Positions 1 through 11,312 are shown, counted from the first letter of the stretch. The stretch: DNA of 64,000 nucleotides from Elymus sibiricus (GCA_039707655.1 CM077674.1:241415904-241479903), one strand, 5' to 3'. The notes: generated by a model not told the origin, from the sequence alone. Made by a program: numbers and translations.

Positions 1-189
1 TATCAACCAAGTCCTCTCAAGCCTACATATACAATGGAGTACAAAAATCTCTCCATAGCAATGGTTTCAAACAGAATACGCGCGTTCCCGGAAACAAAAA
101 CGAAAACTCGCGGAGGAATCTCTTTTTAACGTACGAGGAAAGAAAACTCGATCAATAACACGCCACCGCTTCCAGGAGTATCGCTCACG

Positions 190-420
190 TGTGGTCCCCG
201 GCCCTCCATTATTAAGTGACTAAATTAAAGGGTCAAATTATCACGTAAACTTCCTCTTCTTGTACAAACGCGCTCCATCGTGTACTCACGGGTGTGTCAA
301 AGGCAAAGTGCGTGCGTGTACCTCTTCTCTTCTTGTACGTAGTACAACTCCATTTTATTTTATTTTGAACTGGTAGTACTACTCCTTTGATCTCACTTCC
401 TATAGTTTTTCCCACTCCTA
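190..420. repeat. Duplicated block P, copy 1
   Basis: Carries TCAAATTATCACGT, a run like CGTGTACCTCTTCTCTTCTTG and then a (GT)n tract. The same order of motifs recurs at about 5500-5700 (copy 2), with substitutions and small indels. Both copies contain ACGT cores typical of plant bZIP/bHLH sites. Function unknown. Confidence 0.6.
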
Positions 421-456
421 TGATATTCCTATCCTAGGAACAAAATGAGGCCGAAC

Positions 457-458
457 TA

Positions 459-490
<32 letters not shown>

Positions 491-598
491 TTGGAGAGAA
501 CGAGACATCGACCTATAGAGAGATGGTGTGTACGAGTAGTCCCGAGAGTCGTGACTATGTGTGTGTGTGCGCACACACACATACACATACATATTCGT
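457..598. repeat. TG/CA microsatellite with perfect 22-bp palindrome
   Basis: Alternating purine-pyrimidine DNA in two tracts, about 457-491 and 557-598. Positions 560-581 read (TG)5-TGCGCA-type into (CA)n and are a perfect 22-bp palindrome. A 151-codon cysteine/histidine-rich open frame crosses this tract and is an artefact of the repeat. Confidence 0.85.
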
Positions 599-770
599 GT
601 TTACGTAAAGTTCCTACTTTCATCTCCAACCCCCGCTTTCCGGTGCACGCGACTGCTCCACATTCAAACGACACCACGGCCGGCCACAACATGCATGCAA
701 AAAAGTTCTTGGGAGTCCATGCTACAGCTAGCTGTCCTCTCCCCCCTCGACTATCTCTTCCAGTAGTAGT

Positions 771-2300
771 ACTCCATGGCGCGATCCATCGACACGCGGG
801 TGGGGAAGTTTGCGTATACTCACTTTGCGATGAGTGGCGTGCCGAGCAACCGTGTGGGGTGAGACGCGAACGCGACAGACGTGATTTATATAAATGTTAG
901 TTTTGCTCCATGGCGCGATCCATCGACAAGAAACATTGGTTTCCGAAAGAACACTGTAGTATACTGTACTGCATGAGGGAGAAGCGGATTCAACGAAGAG
1001 TGATGGTTGCTTCATCAGTCCAACTTCCTGCTAGGTCTATGTGATTTGACGGCTCATTGGTCATTATTACAGCAGCGGTACGACCGTCGTGATTGTCAGT
1101 TGTAGTACTACACTCTACTTTGGTGCATGGCACGTGGACCCGGATGATTTTGGAGCCAGGAACCGCGCCGTAGAGCGTGTGCACTTTTTCTTATTCTGTG
1201 ATAAAACTAAATTTATCCACTCTTACACCGGAGGAGTGCGAAACACGGCAGCCCAGTGAGTAGTACATGGCCCACCTCACACTATCACCATATTCCTTGG
1301 ACACCGTGTGACACCTAGCTCTCTAGTAATAGTAGTAGGAGTAGTACATACTACTACTATAATTTCTCAGCAAGATAAAATTGTACTTACAATGCTATGA
1401 AGCTTTCAGCTTTTGTTTCATGTATCTTGCCTCCAATGTTGCCCCGTTACAACATTCCATCATCAAATACAAAGGAAACTAACATGCATGCTGATGCATC
1501 TTAATGATTCACAGATCATAGCCAATATTTACATCACAACTAAAGACAAACATTGTGAGAAGGTGTACAAATAAAGAACAAAACGATCGATGCAGTCCCA
1601 AGGCCTTGAACCCTAAACCCTAAACAAGCTTTAATTTCCTGGCGAGGTTGAAACTTCCGAAGGAAAGAAGTCTGGAACCCATGGACCATCCGATGATTTT
1701 GTGCACTTCCACTAAAATCGAGCTGAGCATCCCTGTTGGCAAAGATATTGAAGAAGTGTGATTAGAATAATAGTAGTGGTACTAGTTGATGAGACATAAA
1801 CTCATCACAAATAGAAGCCGGTAGAGCAACGTGCGGGGCAAAGAAGTAGAGAAAGATCCGCATGGAGCGACGTGGGGAGCTGGGGCAGTGGAGGAAGCCG
1901 GCTCGAAAGGAAGTTGTACCTAAGGGATGTCGAGATGTAGCTAGGACGGCGGTGGGAGGCGGCATCAGCCCATACCGCGGCAGTGAGCAAGGGGCGAAGG
2001 CTACCGCGCCGGAGCTTTGTGAGAGAGAACGGCCGGGACCCCTGATCGGGACGCGCCCACAGTGGGTTTTCTCCCTCGCCGCTGGCGACCGCATCTATGC
2101 AAAACATCCACCACTTCCCCCGGCGGACATGATCTGACCGGATATGTGAACAGCAGTGTGGCCACCGTTGTTTTGTGCGAGAGTGTGTGAAGAGAGCAAC
2201 CCCAGCAAGCAAGCGTGTAGCTTAGGCTCCTAACTATATTATGTATATATAGTGGAGCGGTTTTCCTTTTCTATCCATATCAACCTTTATATATTGCGTA
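771..2300. repeat. Duplicated block A, copy 1
   Basis: Made of, in order, the GATGGTTGCTTC block (about 1001-1150), the GTGATAAA block (about 1199-1350), the GAAGCTTTCAG block (about 1397-1680) and a GC-richer block (about 1760-2250). All recur in rearranged order in 3617-5430. Two telomere-like CCCTAAA units lie at about 1611-1624. Substitutions and indels are scattered, so the duplication is old. Confidence 0.6.
1805..2256 (-). other. Promoter-like and 5'-end-like segment, minus strand, copy 1
   Basis: On the minus strand a TATATATA box (about 2237-2252) is followed by a CT- and CA-rich leader and then a GC-rich open frame running to about 1805. The arrangement resembles a plant transcription start. 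The same arrangement occurs at 4941-5375. The peptide frames align only loosely between copies and match nothing I know, so a coding role is not supported; a decayed duplicated gene or non-coding RNA is possible. Confidence 0.3.
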
Positions 2301-2739
2301 CGTGCCATTGAAGAGAGAAATGATGGTTGCTTCGTCCGAGCAACTTACTGTGTGATTCGACTGCTCATTAGGCATTATTACTGCGTCCCCTGCTGGTACT
2401 CCACCTACGTGTGTGACCGTTCCTGAGTCTCACTTGTACTCCCAATTACTTATCTCTAATTTCTTGCATGACACGTGGATCCAGATTCCGGATGTCCCAC
2501 GTGTCGGCGAAAGGAAGAAGAACGAGTTCCGACGACCGAGAAGTAGTATTTCCATGCAAACGGATCTTACGATGCATAAGCTGTTTGTTATGCTATCGAC
2601 CAAAATACCGCTGCATGCAGGTTTGTCTCACTCCCATGTGCCCTACCTGCTCTAACATCCATCATTTCAGCAAGGGGTAATGCCGTCTAAAACTCCATCC
2701 ACGCAGTACATTATGAAATATGAACATGTGAAGACTACA

Positions 2740-2935
2740 ACCCTCATGCATGCATGTAGTAGTCACACGTACACATGCACACAAAAACGCACGCGACGCC
2801 CTAATGCATGCATGCGGAAGTCACACGTAGACATGCACGCATGCATGCATGTGTACAGCACACGACGCAACACACACGCTCACGCTCAAGTGCTCAGCCT
2901 ACACGTGCATGCGCACACATACACAGCCTAGGTGG
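2740..2935. repeat. Low-complexity CACA / TGCATGCA stretch
   Basis: Repeated CACACA, ACACGT and GCATGCATGC words. GCATGCATGC is self-complementary, so the tract has several short palindromes. Open frames here are His/Thr-rich and are repeat artefacts. Confidence 0.7.
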
Positions 2936-3231
2936 TTCCCGCGCAAGGGTTGAACTCCTGCCGCGCCTGTGTAAAATTTTGTTTAACTTATTTCTTTCCA
3001 CTGCCAACTGACAGGTGGGACCCACAGTGTACGTGTCAATTTAACCAGTCAACAAAGTGCTACGTAGACTATTTGGCCGGTCAACAGAGTGCAATACGGT
3101 GCTCTACGGTGAGCTAGTGATCGTATAAACAACGCAAAATGTATATATTGACCGTAATGAGCGTATTATGAAGTCCAGTGACCGCCATTAAGTCATATTA
3201 ACCGGAAAGGAGGCAGTATGGACTAGTAGTG

Positions 3232-3420
3232 GGACAAGGAGAACGAGGAGAAGCTTGCTTACTACGCCCTCTCCCTCTCCCACACGCGCGGTGGCTCGCA
3301 GGACGAGGAGAATGAGGAGAAGCTTGCTTACTACGCCCTCTCCCTCTCCCACACGCACGGTCGCTCGTAGGACGAGGAGAAGCTTTTGACTACTGCGCAC
3401 TCTCCTCGCCCATGCGGTGG
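3232..3420. repeat. 69-bp minisatellite, about 2.7 copies
   Basis: Units start at 3232, 3301 and 3370 with GGACGAGGAG-type words; the first two are almost identical over 69 bp and the third is diverged and shortened. Because 69 is a multiple of three, an 82-codon minus-strand frame shows a 23-residue repeat and the + strand is also partly open. There is no other sign of coding. Confidence 0.8.
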
Positions 3421-4424
3421 ACGTGCAGCAGTTCATTCGGTGTCAGATTGCCAGAAGCATACACTGTAGTAGTAGAGTACTACCATAATCGTTCGACTTC
3501 ATGAAGATGCGAAGAGCCAAGCGCAAGGTTTAATCGTACGAGTAGTACAGTATACAGGTACACTAGGAAACGCATGGTGGAGTGTCTACACTAGTCACAC
3601 CCTTTATTTTAATCTGTGATAAAGCAATCTTCTACTAGTACGCATTTACTCCGGAGCCCAGTGAAGTATTTACTCCTCAGATCACACTATCACCATATGG
3701 CCTCCGTGCGACACCTAGCCCGTCTGTGTTCTCCTTAGTAGAGTATTTATAGTTGCTCCTAGTAGTAGGAGCGGATTCAAAGAAGATTGAATTGATGGTT
3801 GCTTCCTCCGAGCAACTTACTGTGGGAAAGGTAGGGCTTGTGGTTTGACTGCTCATTACTACTAGTATATTATTGCGGCGAAACGACCAGGCTGGAGTCT
3901 CCCGTGCGGTTGTCCACTCTAATTTGGTGCATGGCACGTGGACTCGGATGCTGGAGTAGTAGAATTGCTTCTGGCAATGCTATCAAGCTTTCAGCATTTG
4001 TTTACATAATATATGTACACATAATTTTTGAGCGACATGAAATTGTACAGGGCTATGAAGCTTTCAGCTTTTGTTTCATGTGTCTTGCCAGCTGGAAGGT
4101 TGTCTCATTACAACATTCCATCAAATATAAAGGAAACTAACATCCATGCTCTTTCGAAAAAGAAAAAAAAACTAACTAACTTGCTAATGCATCTCAATGA
4201 TTCGCAGATCAGAGCCAATATTTACATCACAACTGAAGACAAAGTTGTGAGAAGGTGTACAAATAAAGAAAAAAGAAAAAATGATCAATGCTCTCCATAG
4301 GAATGCTTTCATTTCCTGGCCACGATATTCATTGGTTGGCAGCTACTTTCCCGCAGCTCTGTCAAAATCAACATGACATGTTGACAAAGAAAGGAGCTGT
4401 CAGAAGCATGGAACATTCCAATCA

Positions 4425-4697
4425 TTTTGTGCAGTTCTACTAAAATAGAGCTGAGCGTCCCTATTAGCAAAGATATTGAGTAAGTGTGATTACAATAATA
4501 GTGGCACTGTTGATGAAACAATAAACACACAAATAGAAGCCGTTCACCTTTGCAGTCTCTCTTGAGACTAACTACTTGTTGGAGAAGATTAGGCTGATAG
4601 TTGGATGAGGAGGATAGGAACTCCAAACTCCCTTTGTGCAGTCCCATTGAAATGTAGAAACGTTGCCAGTGAGACATTTTAGTAGAACTGCACAAAA
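4425..4697. repeat. 22-nt perfect inverted repeat with 229-bp spacer
   Basis: The arm at 4425-4446 (starts TTTTGTGCAG, ends CTAAAAT) is the exact reverse complement of 4676-4697. A diverged direct relative of the first arm lies at about 1694-1714 in the other duplicated block. It could fold as a long-loop hairpin in RNA of either strand. Small RNA or chance duplication are both possible. Confidence 0.6.
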
Positions 4698-4940
4698 CAC
4701 TCTTAAGAAAAAAGTGCTTTGGGCAGTTCACCAAAAGCTCGCAATAGCAACGAGGTGAAATGGATATCGCTATTTGCAAAAGGAGGTAGAAAGGAAACAA
4801 TTATTGGCCAATGACAGTTGATGACACATGCGCCAACAAAAAGAAGCATATTCATTGTCTTAAGGGAAAGATAACAGCACAGTGGTTTCTCTCAAACGGT
4901 GTGAGGACGAGATTGCAAAATGGAAAGTACGCCGGCCGAG

Positions 4941-5375
4941 CTAGTACGTTTTAGGCAAAGAACTAGAGAAGATCCACATGCAGCGACGTGGGAAGTTGGG
5001 CAGTGGAGCAAGGCCGGTTCCAGAGGAAGCTGTACCTGAGGGTCGTCGGGATGTAAGTAGGAGGGCGGCGGTGGGCGGGATCTGCTGCGGCAGCGAGCAA
5101 GGGTCGAAGGCCCTATCGCGCTGGAGCTTGGTCGAAGAGAATGGCGGGTCCCACAGATCGGGACGCACCAGCAGAGGGTTTCCTGTCTCGACGCCGGCGA
5201 CTGGAGCAACGCTGCACATCCTCCCTTTCCGCCGGCGGACGGGATCCGGCCAGATCAGTGACCAGCGGTTAGAGAGAGAGAGAGATTAGCCACTGCCGTC
5301 TTGTGTGAGAGAGTGTGAAGAGACGAACCCCAGCAAGCAAGCATTGAGGCTCCTGCCTATATTTGTATAGTGGAG
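4941..5375 (-). other. Promoter-like and 5'-end-like segment, minus strand, copy 2
   Basis: Counterpart of 1805-2256. A weaker TATA-like stretch (minus-strand TATACAAATATA at about 5360) precedes a leader with CACACTCTCTCACACAAG, then a 92-codon minus-strand open frame (5219-4941). The frame is Pro/Ser/Leu-rich and has no motif I recognise. A decayed member of a tandemly duplicated, unidentified transcription unit is the most that can be said. Confidence 0.3.
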
Positions 5376-5479
5376 CAGTTTTCGTTTTTCTCTCCATACA
5401 ATCGTTTTATATTCTATACGTGCCATTGAGGAATAAAACTTTATTTAAGAATAACGTGCCGACGCGTCAAGTCGCACTT

Positions 5480-5720
5480 TGTTTCGTTCACACGTGGTAC
5501 ATGACCCTCCATCAAGTGAACAACCGACACGTGTCAAATTATCACGTGGGCTGCCTTTTCGTACAGATATGAGCTCCACCTTATACCCGCGCGGGTGTGG
5601 TTGGGAACGAGATGTGAGTACGTGCGTCGTGCGTGCACCTCTTCTCTTCGTGCACGTACCCCACCTATGTGGGTGTGTGTGAGAGAGATACAAACCTAGA
5701 GAGAGATGGTGAATGCATTC
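5480..5720. repeat. Duplicated block P, copy 2
   Basis: Matches 190-420 in motif order, including TCAAATTATCACGTGGGC, GAGCTCCACC, GTGCACCTCTTCTCTTC and a following (GT)n/(GAGA)n tract. It holds near-perfect ACACGTGTC and CACGTGGG G-box-like words. Confidence 0.6.
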
Positions 5721-6990
5721 GTGAGTGTTTTTGGGGGGTGATTTTGTAAGTGTATTTGTGTGTGTGAGAGATAGACAGGGAATATGAGTCGATGATATCT
5801 CAAAAAATGTAACATATGCAAGGCGTGTGATACGGAGGCCTAGATATATCATATATAGAGGGGGCGATCCAAGAGAAGAGAGGGGAGGGATCATCAGCGT
5901 GAGATATCGATAGAATCAAAGAGAGGGATGAAGGTGTATGGGTGCGAGATCGATAAAGAGAGCCAGCGAAATTGTGTGTGCGCACATCAAAGATATAGGG
6001 TGGCTGGCCTACTGGAACATGAAAGGGGACAGGTGCAGTTTGTGTGTGGCAGGGAGACCTAACTAGAGCGTTGGACTATCGGTGTGTGTGTTGGGGGGGG
6101 GGGGCAGAGACCTAACTAGAGAGGTAGATCGACAGGTAGACGTGTGGAGAAGGAGAGACCTGGCTATGTATTGAGGGAGATCGATCGGCATCCATGCATA
6201 TGTGTAGGAGAGGAATAATTAAGGTTGGGAGAGAGACAGAGCTAGAGTGCCGGAGGGGTGGTGGTGGAGTTGCTTCTCGGAGATGGTGGGAGAGGCCTAG
6301 TAGACAAATGGAGGGTACGACTGCAATATCAATAAGAGAGGCGATGTGTGTCTGTGTGCGCGTGTGCGTGAGAGACGAGTCGGGAGGCATGTATGGATGA
6401 TGGGGGGGGGGCGATATGTCTCTGGTAAGCAGACCTAACTAGATAGGTAGAGCAATCGTCGTGTGTCGGGGAAAGGGAGAGACTTATCTAGTGATGTAGA
6501 TCGATCAGTGCGTGGTGAAAAAGAGTTATAGTCGACCTAGCTATATGTACAGAGGGAGATCGATCGATATACATGCATGTGTTAGAGGCAAATAAGGCCC
6601 GAAGAGACGGATAGAGAGACAGGGATGCGGCTACAAGTTGGTGCGGTAGGCCTACTATATAGAGATGGAGGAGTGTGCGAGTGTGAGGTCGATGAAAAGA
6701 GGGGCGAGAGTGTGCATATGTGTGTGACCGTATGAGAGATAGAGGGCATGGACGGTGAGATAGAGGAGAAGAGGGAAAGTGTGTGTATGTCGTAGGCAGA
6801 CCTAGCTAGAGAGGTATATCGATCGGTGTGTGCCAGAAAGAATGAGCTGGGACAGCTATAGAGACCGTGGGTGAACGACCTAAAGAAAAATAACGAATGT
6901 GCGCGACAGAGAGAATGCCGAGGGAGGGGGAGGGCGAGGAGGGCGTGTGCATACACCAGAGAAAGTTCATGCTAGCAACAAAGAGAACAG
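5720..6990. repeat. Purine-rich diverged tandem repeat, unit about 320-370 bp
   Basis: The word CAGACCTAACTAGAGAGGTA and close variants recur near 6111, 6432 and 6799, each followed by a GATCGATCG word and a GTGTGTG tract. The stretch is dominated by GAGAGA and GTGTGT. Poly(G) runs occur at 6093-6104 (12) and 6402-6411 (10). Arg/Ser- or Leu/Pro-rich open frames here are composition artefacts. Confidence 0.6.
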
Positions 6991-6999
6991 GATTGTGTG

Positions 7000-7640
7000 G
7001 GTGTAAAGTCTAACAGAGATCATAATTCATTACAAAAGTGGATTCAGATATTTGAACAAGAGATCATAGTGATTTAAACCCATGCGTGCATGAATATAAA
7101 GGTGATACACATGGTGTAGTTACGAACATGTTATACACAATCTCACATTTATTTGAATTTGTGATAATGTGTGGCTTTTGCAGCTCACAGCAAAGTACTT
7201 GTAGGCGTAGGGGGCGGGGCAGTATACAATGTGCGATAAACACATTATACATATGAAACATGGTTTAGATTTTGAAGATATAGGCTCTAGCTAGAGCTTG
7301 AAATGTACTACTATTTGAAATCAGCATAAAGTGGATTCAAAAATTTGAATTCGAGTTCATATAGTACACACAGTTCATATCTAGCTTGATATCAATCATG
7401 TAGTGTGTTGTGAAGATAATATACAGATGATGGTTTAACTTGACAACAATCATCATTGTAGATTCTTATTCAAATAGTGAAACGAATTCAAATTTAGTTC
7501 ATATTGCAGCGGTAGTATATACATTTGGAATGCACTAAAATGTTCATTTGATTATGTTACATGCATTATACACCTAGCGAAATATTTTAATTGAACATAA
7601 CATGGATTCAAAGTTTTGAATAACATTTGTAGTAATTCAT
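7000..7640. repeat. AT-rich diverged tandem repeat, unit about 280 bp
   Basis: The word GTGGATTCA-A-ATTTGAA recurs near 7041, 7332 and 7601, with ATTCATATAGT-like words after each. No gene. The sharp change of composition at about 7640-7660 may mark a boundary between this DNA and the gene-bearing part of CACTA-1. Confidence 0.5.
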
Positions 7641-7659
7641 ACAGTAAAACGGGCCAAGA

Positions 7660-8010
7660 CCCTCTCTTGTGTGGTGCGAATTGTTTTTTTGTTTTTTTGG
7701 TTGAGGGAAGTGCGAATTGATATGGTACCGTACACGTTAGCCTTGTCCCGAAATTTCAACCCGCGCCTTATTATGTCGAAATTTCAAGATATCTCTTTGT
7801 CTGTTTGTGCTCCGAAAACTCCCTCCTTCTCAAACCGCGCCTTGCTATCCTGAAATTACAACGCGCGCGAAAACTCCCTCCTCCTGTGAAATCCTGACAC
7901 GTGAAATCCCCGTTCTACCCCTGATAAGAATGAGCCACTAGTTCAAATTGGTGGGGGTACTTTTGTAACTTACCCTACATTTCAGACAAGCGCGTATCCC
8001 TAAGTCATGG
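7660..8010 (+). promoter_or_regulatory. Probable 5' region of the Ptta/En/Spm-like gene
   Basis: Precedes the first exon. It holds repeated words of the type GAAATTTCAA and GCGCCTTGCTAT (about 7745-7860), ACACGTGAAATC and a T-rich tract. No clear TATA box with a start. Assigned as leader/promoter by position only. Confidence 0.35.
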
Positions 8011-9907
8011 TTCCCCCCTCCCATCCCCTTCTTTTCCCCATTCGAAAACCGAGGCCGCCAAAACCTCTCTCCACCAGCTGCGAAACCCCACCCTCCTCCG
8101 TCCGCCCCCCATCGCCGCCTAGCCGGAGCCTCTTCCCCAACGACATCGTCCACCGCAACAGCTCGACGTCCCTCATCCACCGCACCGGATGAGGATCCGT
8201 CGTCGATCTCGTCATCCCGCCGGTTCAACCGCCCCGTCCTCCACCTCCAAGGAGCTGCTCCGACGATCGCCTCGTCTATCACGGCTGCTCCATTCCCACA
8301 GCACCGCCTTAACCTGCTCCACCGGAACCGCAGCATCCTCACCGACTCCTCATATGAAGCCGAGGCCTACTCGGCGCCACCAAAGAGGTTGTACACTCAT
8401 CGCATCTTCTCCTTCACTCGACCTCACGGCGCCGCCGATGCTCGATCCCGCCCCGCCATGGCACGGCTCCCTCGACGCCGGTGCCGCCGGTGACATCCTC
8501 CACGGCAGATCTCCCCCATTGCGAGGCTCCCTCGGCGGCGGCGGCCATACCAGCCGGAGCTGCTGCTGCTGCTGCTTCGGCTCTCGCTCGCGCTGCTGCT
8601 CTGCTCTTGCTCTTGCTCGTGCTGCCGCTCTGCTCTTGCTCTCGCTCGCGCTACTGATGTTGGTACACGGGCTGCTGCAGCTACACGAGTTCCTTCTCTG
8701 GCTCTCGTTCGCGCTGCTGCTCTGGCTGCTATCTGCTAGTGCGTTCCCTATTGAGCGGCTGCTGATTTAGATCACTGCTTCTCTGCTACCACTAGTGCTC
8801 GAGTGGCCTAAACTACCAATGAAGTGCTTCTCTGCTACTAGTGCGTTCAGTTTCGACAGTAAAATTCAGTTTCAACAGTAATAGTCAGTTTGGACAGTAA
8901 AATTCTGTTTTGACAGTTAAGTTCAGAGTCAACAGTTTTTACATCTTCTGTTGGAGTTGGTTGTTTTTTGGTGATGTAAATTTTACAGCTAGCACTTTTT
9001 CATGATGTATTTTACATCATCTATTGGAGATGGTATTAGAATCCCACTTCAGATTAACGATGTCCATCTTGTACTGCTTCAGCCTCGATGTCGCACAGCT
9101 CGCCGGAGCTGCTCCAACGACGGAACCATCCATCACAACAGAGCAGTACCCTCGACGCCGTCTACAGACGCCTCAGATCTTCTTCCCCAGCTCCGACAGC
9201 CACCTCCGTCGTAACATCTTCAGCGATCTACCCAATGATGCTGAGGTCGAGACAGCTACGCCAAAGAGGTTGTACACTTGTCGCATCACTTTTTACTCTA
9301 CATTCATGTCGACCCCTTAGGGCTATTTTGGTTCAAAGGAATTAGTGAAGGAAAAACATAGCAATAGGAACTTTTCCTATGGTACTCTACTATTCAATTA
9401 TTCATGCATTTGGTTGAAAGGAATGGAGCAAAACAAAACTCAAGGATTTTTTTCCTTTCGTGTCTGTTTCAAAGGAAAAACACAGAAATTTTAACATCCA
9501 CCTGGACCTACTTATCAAAATCCCATGCATGAAAAGAAGACTAAGTGCATTAGTGGCATAATAACATTCTAACTTTACACATTTGCAGGTGGTTTGACTT
9601 TAATTTGGCCATGTTTCTTTGCATTCCTATGCTCTTCCTGCAAGCTAAAGGAGCCCTTACAGAATTACTTCAGTTACAGATAGGTGTTGAAGAAAACTTT
9701 GTGTGGTTTGTCCTGCTCCTGCCGCGCCCTCGTCCACATGACCTGAGCTGCTCCATCGACAGAAGCGTCCACCATACCAGACATCATGACTCCTTACCAT
9801 GTTTCTCCGCCTCAGATCTCCTTCCCCGCCACCGGCAGCCACCGCAACTGCATCATCTTCATCGACTCAGCAGATGAACCTGAGGAGTACACGGGTCCGC
9901 AAGAGAG
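8000..9907 (+). repeat. Three tandemly duplicated exons with conserved splice donor
   Basis: Exon 1 encodes QGAAPTIASSIT, exon 2 AGAAPTTEPSITT and exon 3 AAPSTEASTIP in the same relative frame. The exon 2 and 3 peptides share PQI-F/S-FP. Donors are related: AAAGAG/GTTGTACACT at 8387/8388 and 9268/9269, and AGAGAG/GTCGCACT at 9907/9908. In the exon 1 frame I see no convincing ATG, and exon 3 has TGA where exons 1 and 2 have a Gly codon. The GC-rich 193-codon frame at 8189-8770 runs through the donor and is probably spurious. Confidence 0.55.
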
Positions 9908-10362
9908 GTCGCACTCTTTTGTTTCTGCTTACTTTATGCATTGCTTAATATTACCTGCTAGTTTATCATCCTGTTCATCTCTTAGACACTAAGTCAGGTC
10001 CAAATTAATGTTCAAAATTGAGTTTTAAAATGCTTGTGGGGTACATATCGAGGCAGCAATGAATAGTATATCGATCTACTATCCGTTTCATCTAGGGTAT
10101 CTGCTATGTCATTCATCTTGGGTGGGAAACAAACAGTAAAGCAGCCATCATCTGTCTTTTTATTAAATTAAGCTATTATTTGCCTGCTATCATTATTTTT
10201 GGATCTATCCACTGGTTGTTACCATCACTCTAGATTTCTGCATGCTCTCCTTACTTAATCTCACTATATATTTTGCGTATGCATGTTAGTTATTGTACAC
10301 AGTCATGCTGAACATGTAGAGAAAAAGAGAAGAGTCTTGCGCGGCAATACAATGTCATGCAG

Positions 10363-10484
10363 ACATCGCTCCATGGTGGGTGCAATGGCAACCCCACCCC
10401 CCTCCTCCAGACTGTAAACCAGAGGAAGATAGCTGTTCAGAGGTGGAGTCGGAGGGAGCTGACCACTCCTATTTACCCACCAAG
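10363..10484 (+). other. Exon 4 of the Ptta/En/Spm-like gene
   Basis: Acceptor GTCATGCAG at 10362. The peptide contains PEEDSCSEVESEGADHSYLPTK and ends at donor AAG/GTGTTTGCTC. It is a relative of exon 5, whose peptide has SSSEEDSETDD, then SYSP, then the donor GAG/GTGTATGCTC. Acidic and serine-rich; no domain recognised. Confidence 0.45.
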
Positions 10485-10798
10485 GTGTTTGCTCTAACTT
10501 GGCATGATGATGCTGGTCATATCATGCATATGGTGCCTTGCTTTGCTTACTTTCGACATAATATATGTCATCTGCTTAGTTTAGACATGTTCTGTAATGC
10601 TATTTAGTTTCTATATCATATATGTGAATTATGCAATGCCATCTTTTTTAGCCAGCCATAATATATGTGAAATATGCAATGCCATCCTATTTAGCTAGGC
10701 ATCATATATTTGAATTATATCTTGCCATTCCTTTTTTTTCATTACATATCCATTTGTCGACAATGTTTGTACATTCAACTACGCTTCCTGTGAATCAG

Positions 10799-10927
10799 CC
10801 ATTTGAGTGGGTGATGAAAAAATCTGGAGTGAAAACAAGTTCTTCAGAGTAGACAGTGCTACCTGTCGAAGCAGATCTCTTGCTGGGTCCAGATAGCTCC
10901 TCAGAGGAGGATTCAGAGACAGATGAC
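10799..10927 (+). pseudogene. Exon 5, left half, interrupted by CACTA-2
   Basis: The acceptor is TGTGAATCAG. It encodes PFEWVMKKSGVKTSSSE, then a TAG stop, then TVLPVEADLLLGPDSS and SEEDSETDD, and is cut after GAC at 10925-10927. The right half resumes after the GAC copy at 20689-20691 and reaches the donor at 20718/20719. Exon 6 starts with a paralogous peptide (PFELECVMAISSGVKTRSSNK). Confidence 0.6.
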
Positions 10928-10944
10928 CACTACTAGGGAAAAGC

Positions 10945-11180
10945 CTAGTAGTAGCGCTGGAAATACCCATACCAGTAGCGCTGGCGGCAACGCTACTGAT
11001 AAGGCGCTACAGCTAAGTTTTAGCAGTAGGGCTGTTTCAACCAGCGCTACTGGTAAGTATAGTTAGCAGTAGCGTTGTAGAGAACAGCGCTACTACTAAC
11101 TATCTGTAGCGCTGCACCACAACAAACACTGCTGCTAAACCAGCGCTGCTGCTAGACACCCACCAGCGCTACTGCTAAGA
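10945..11180. repeat. CACTA-2 subterminal repeats, left
   Basis: Many degenerate copies of AGTAGCGCTG / CAGCGCTACTG in both orientations, for example at about 10951, 10977, 11035, 11071, 11103 and 11164. In CACTA elements such arrays are binding sites for the regulatory protein that pairs the ends. Confidence 0.85.
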
Positions 11181-11312
11181 TTCCTGCTTTCGCGTATTTA
11201 TTTCCCCTCCACATATTTCTGTTGTATTTGTCCATGCTCTATACAGTAGTTTTGTCATATCATAATAAACATACAATATTCTCATCATATCATACACATA
11301 CAGTAGTCTCGT

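Larger units (their letters stand above)
3617..5430. repeat. Duplicated block A, copy 2
   Basis: Second copy of the sequence described at 771-2300. The GTGATAAA block (3617-3770) now precedes the GATGGTTGCTTC block (3790-3950), followed by the GAAGCTTTCAG block (4045-4320) and the GC-rich promoter-like block (4940-5380). It also contains about 500 bp (4430-4940) that is absent or unrecognisable in copy 1. Confidence 0.6.
1..7640. other. Gene-poor DNA built of diverged duplicated blocks
   Basis: I recognise no gene here. The stretch is a patchwork of blocks occurring two or three times: the block with GATGGTTGCTTC near 1001, 2321 and 3793; the block with GAAGCTTTCAGCTTTTG near 1397 and 4050; and the block with TCAAATTATCACGT near 233 and 5538. 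Open frames are short, lie on both strands and often come from (GT)n or (GAGA)n tracts. It may be the 5' part of the CACTA element ending at 29009, or unrelated flanking DNA; the sequence does not decide this. Confidence 0.6.

Noticed and set aside
445..900. 151-codon Cys/His-rich frame as a small secreted protein
   Set aside because: Created by TG/CA microsatellites; two frames are open over the same stretch.
1605..1630. CCCTAAA words as an interstitial telomere
   Set aside because: Only two full units; short matches occur by chance and in plant promoters.
4309..4800. 163-codon minus-strand frame as a gene
   Set aside because: No domain or start context, and the copy in the other duplicated block is not open.
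8189..8770. 193-codon frame as the first exon product
   Set aside because: The frame conserved with exons 2 and 3 is a different one; this frame crosses the splice donor and becomes Leu/Cys low complexity.
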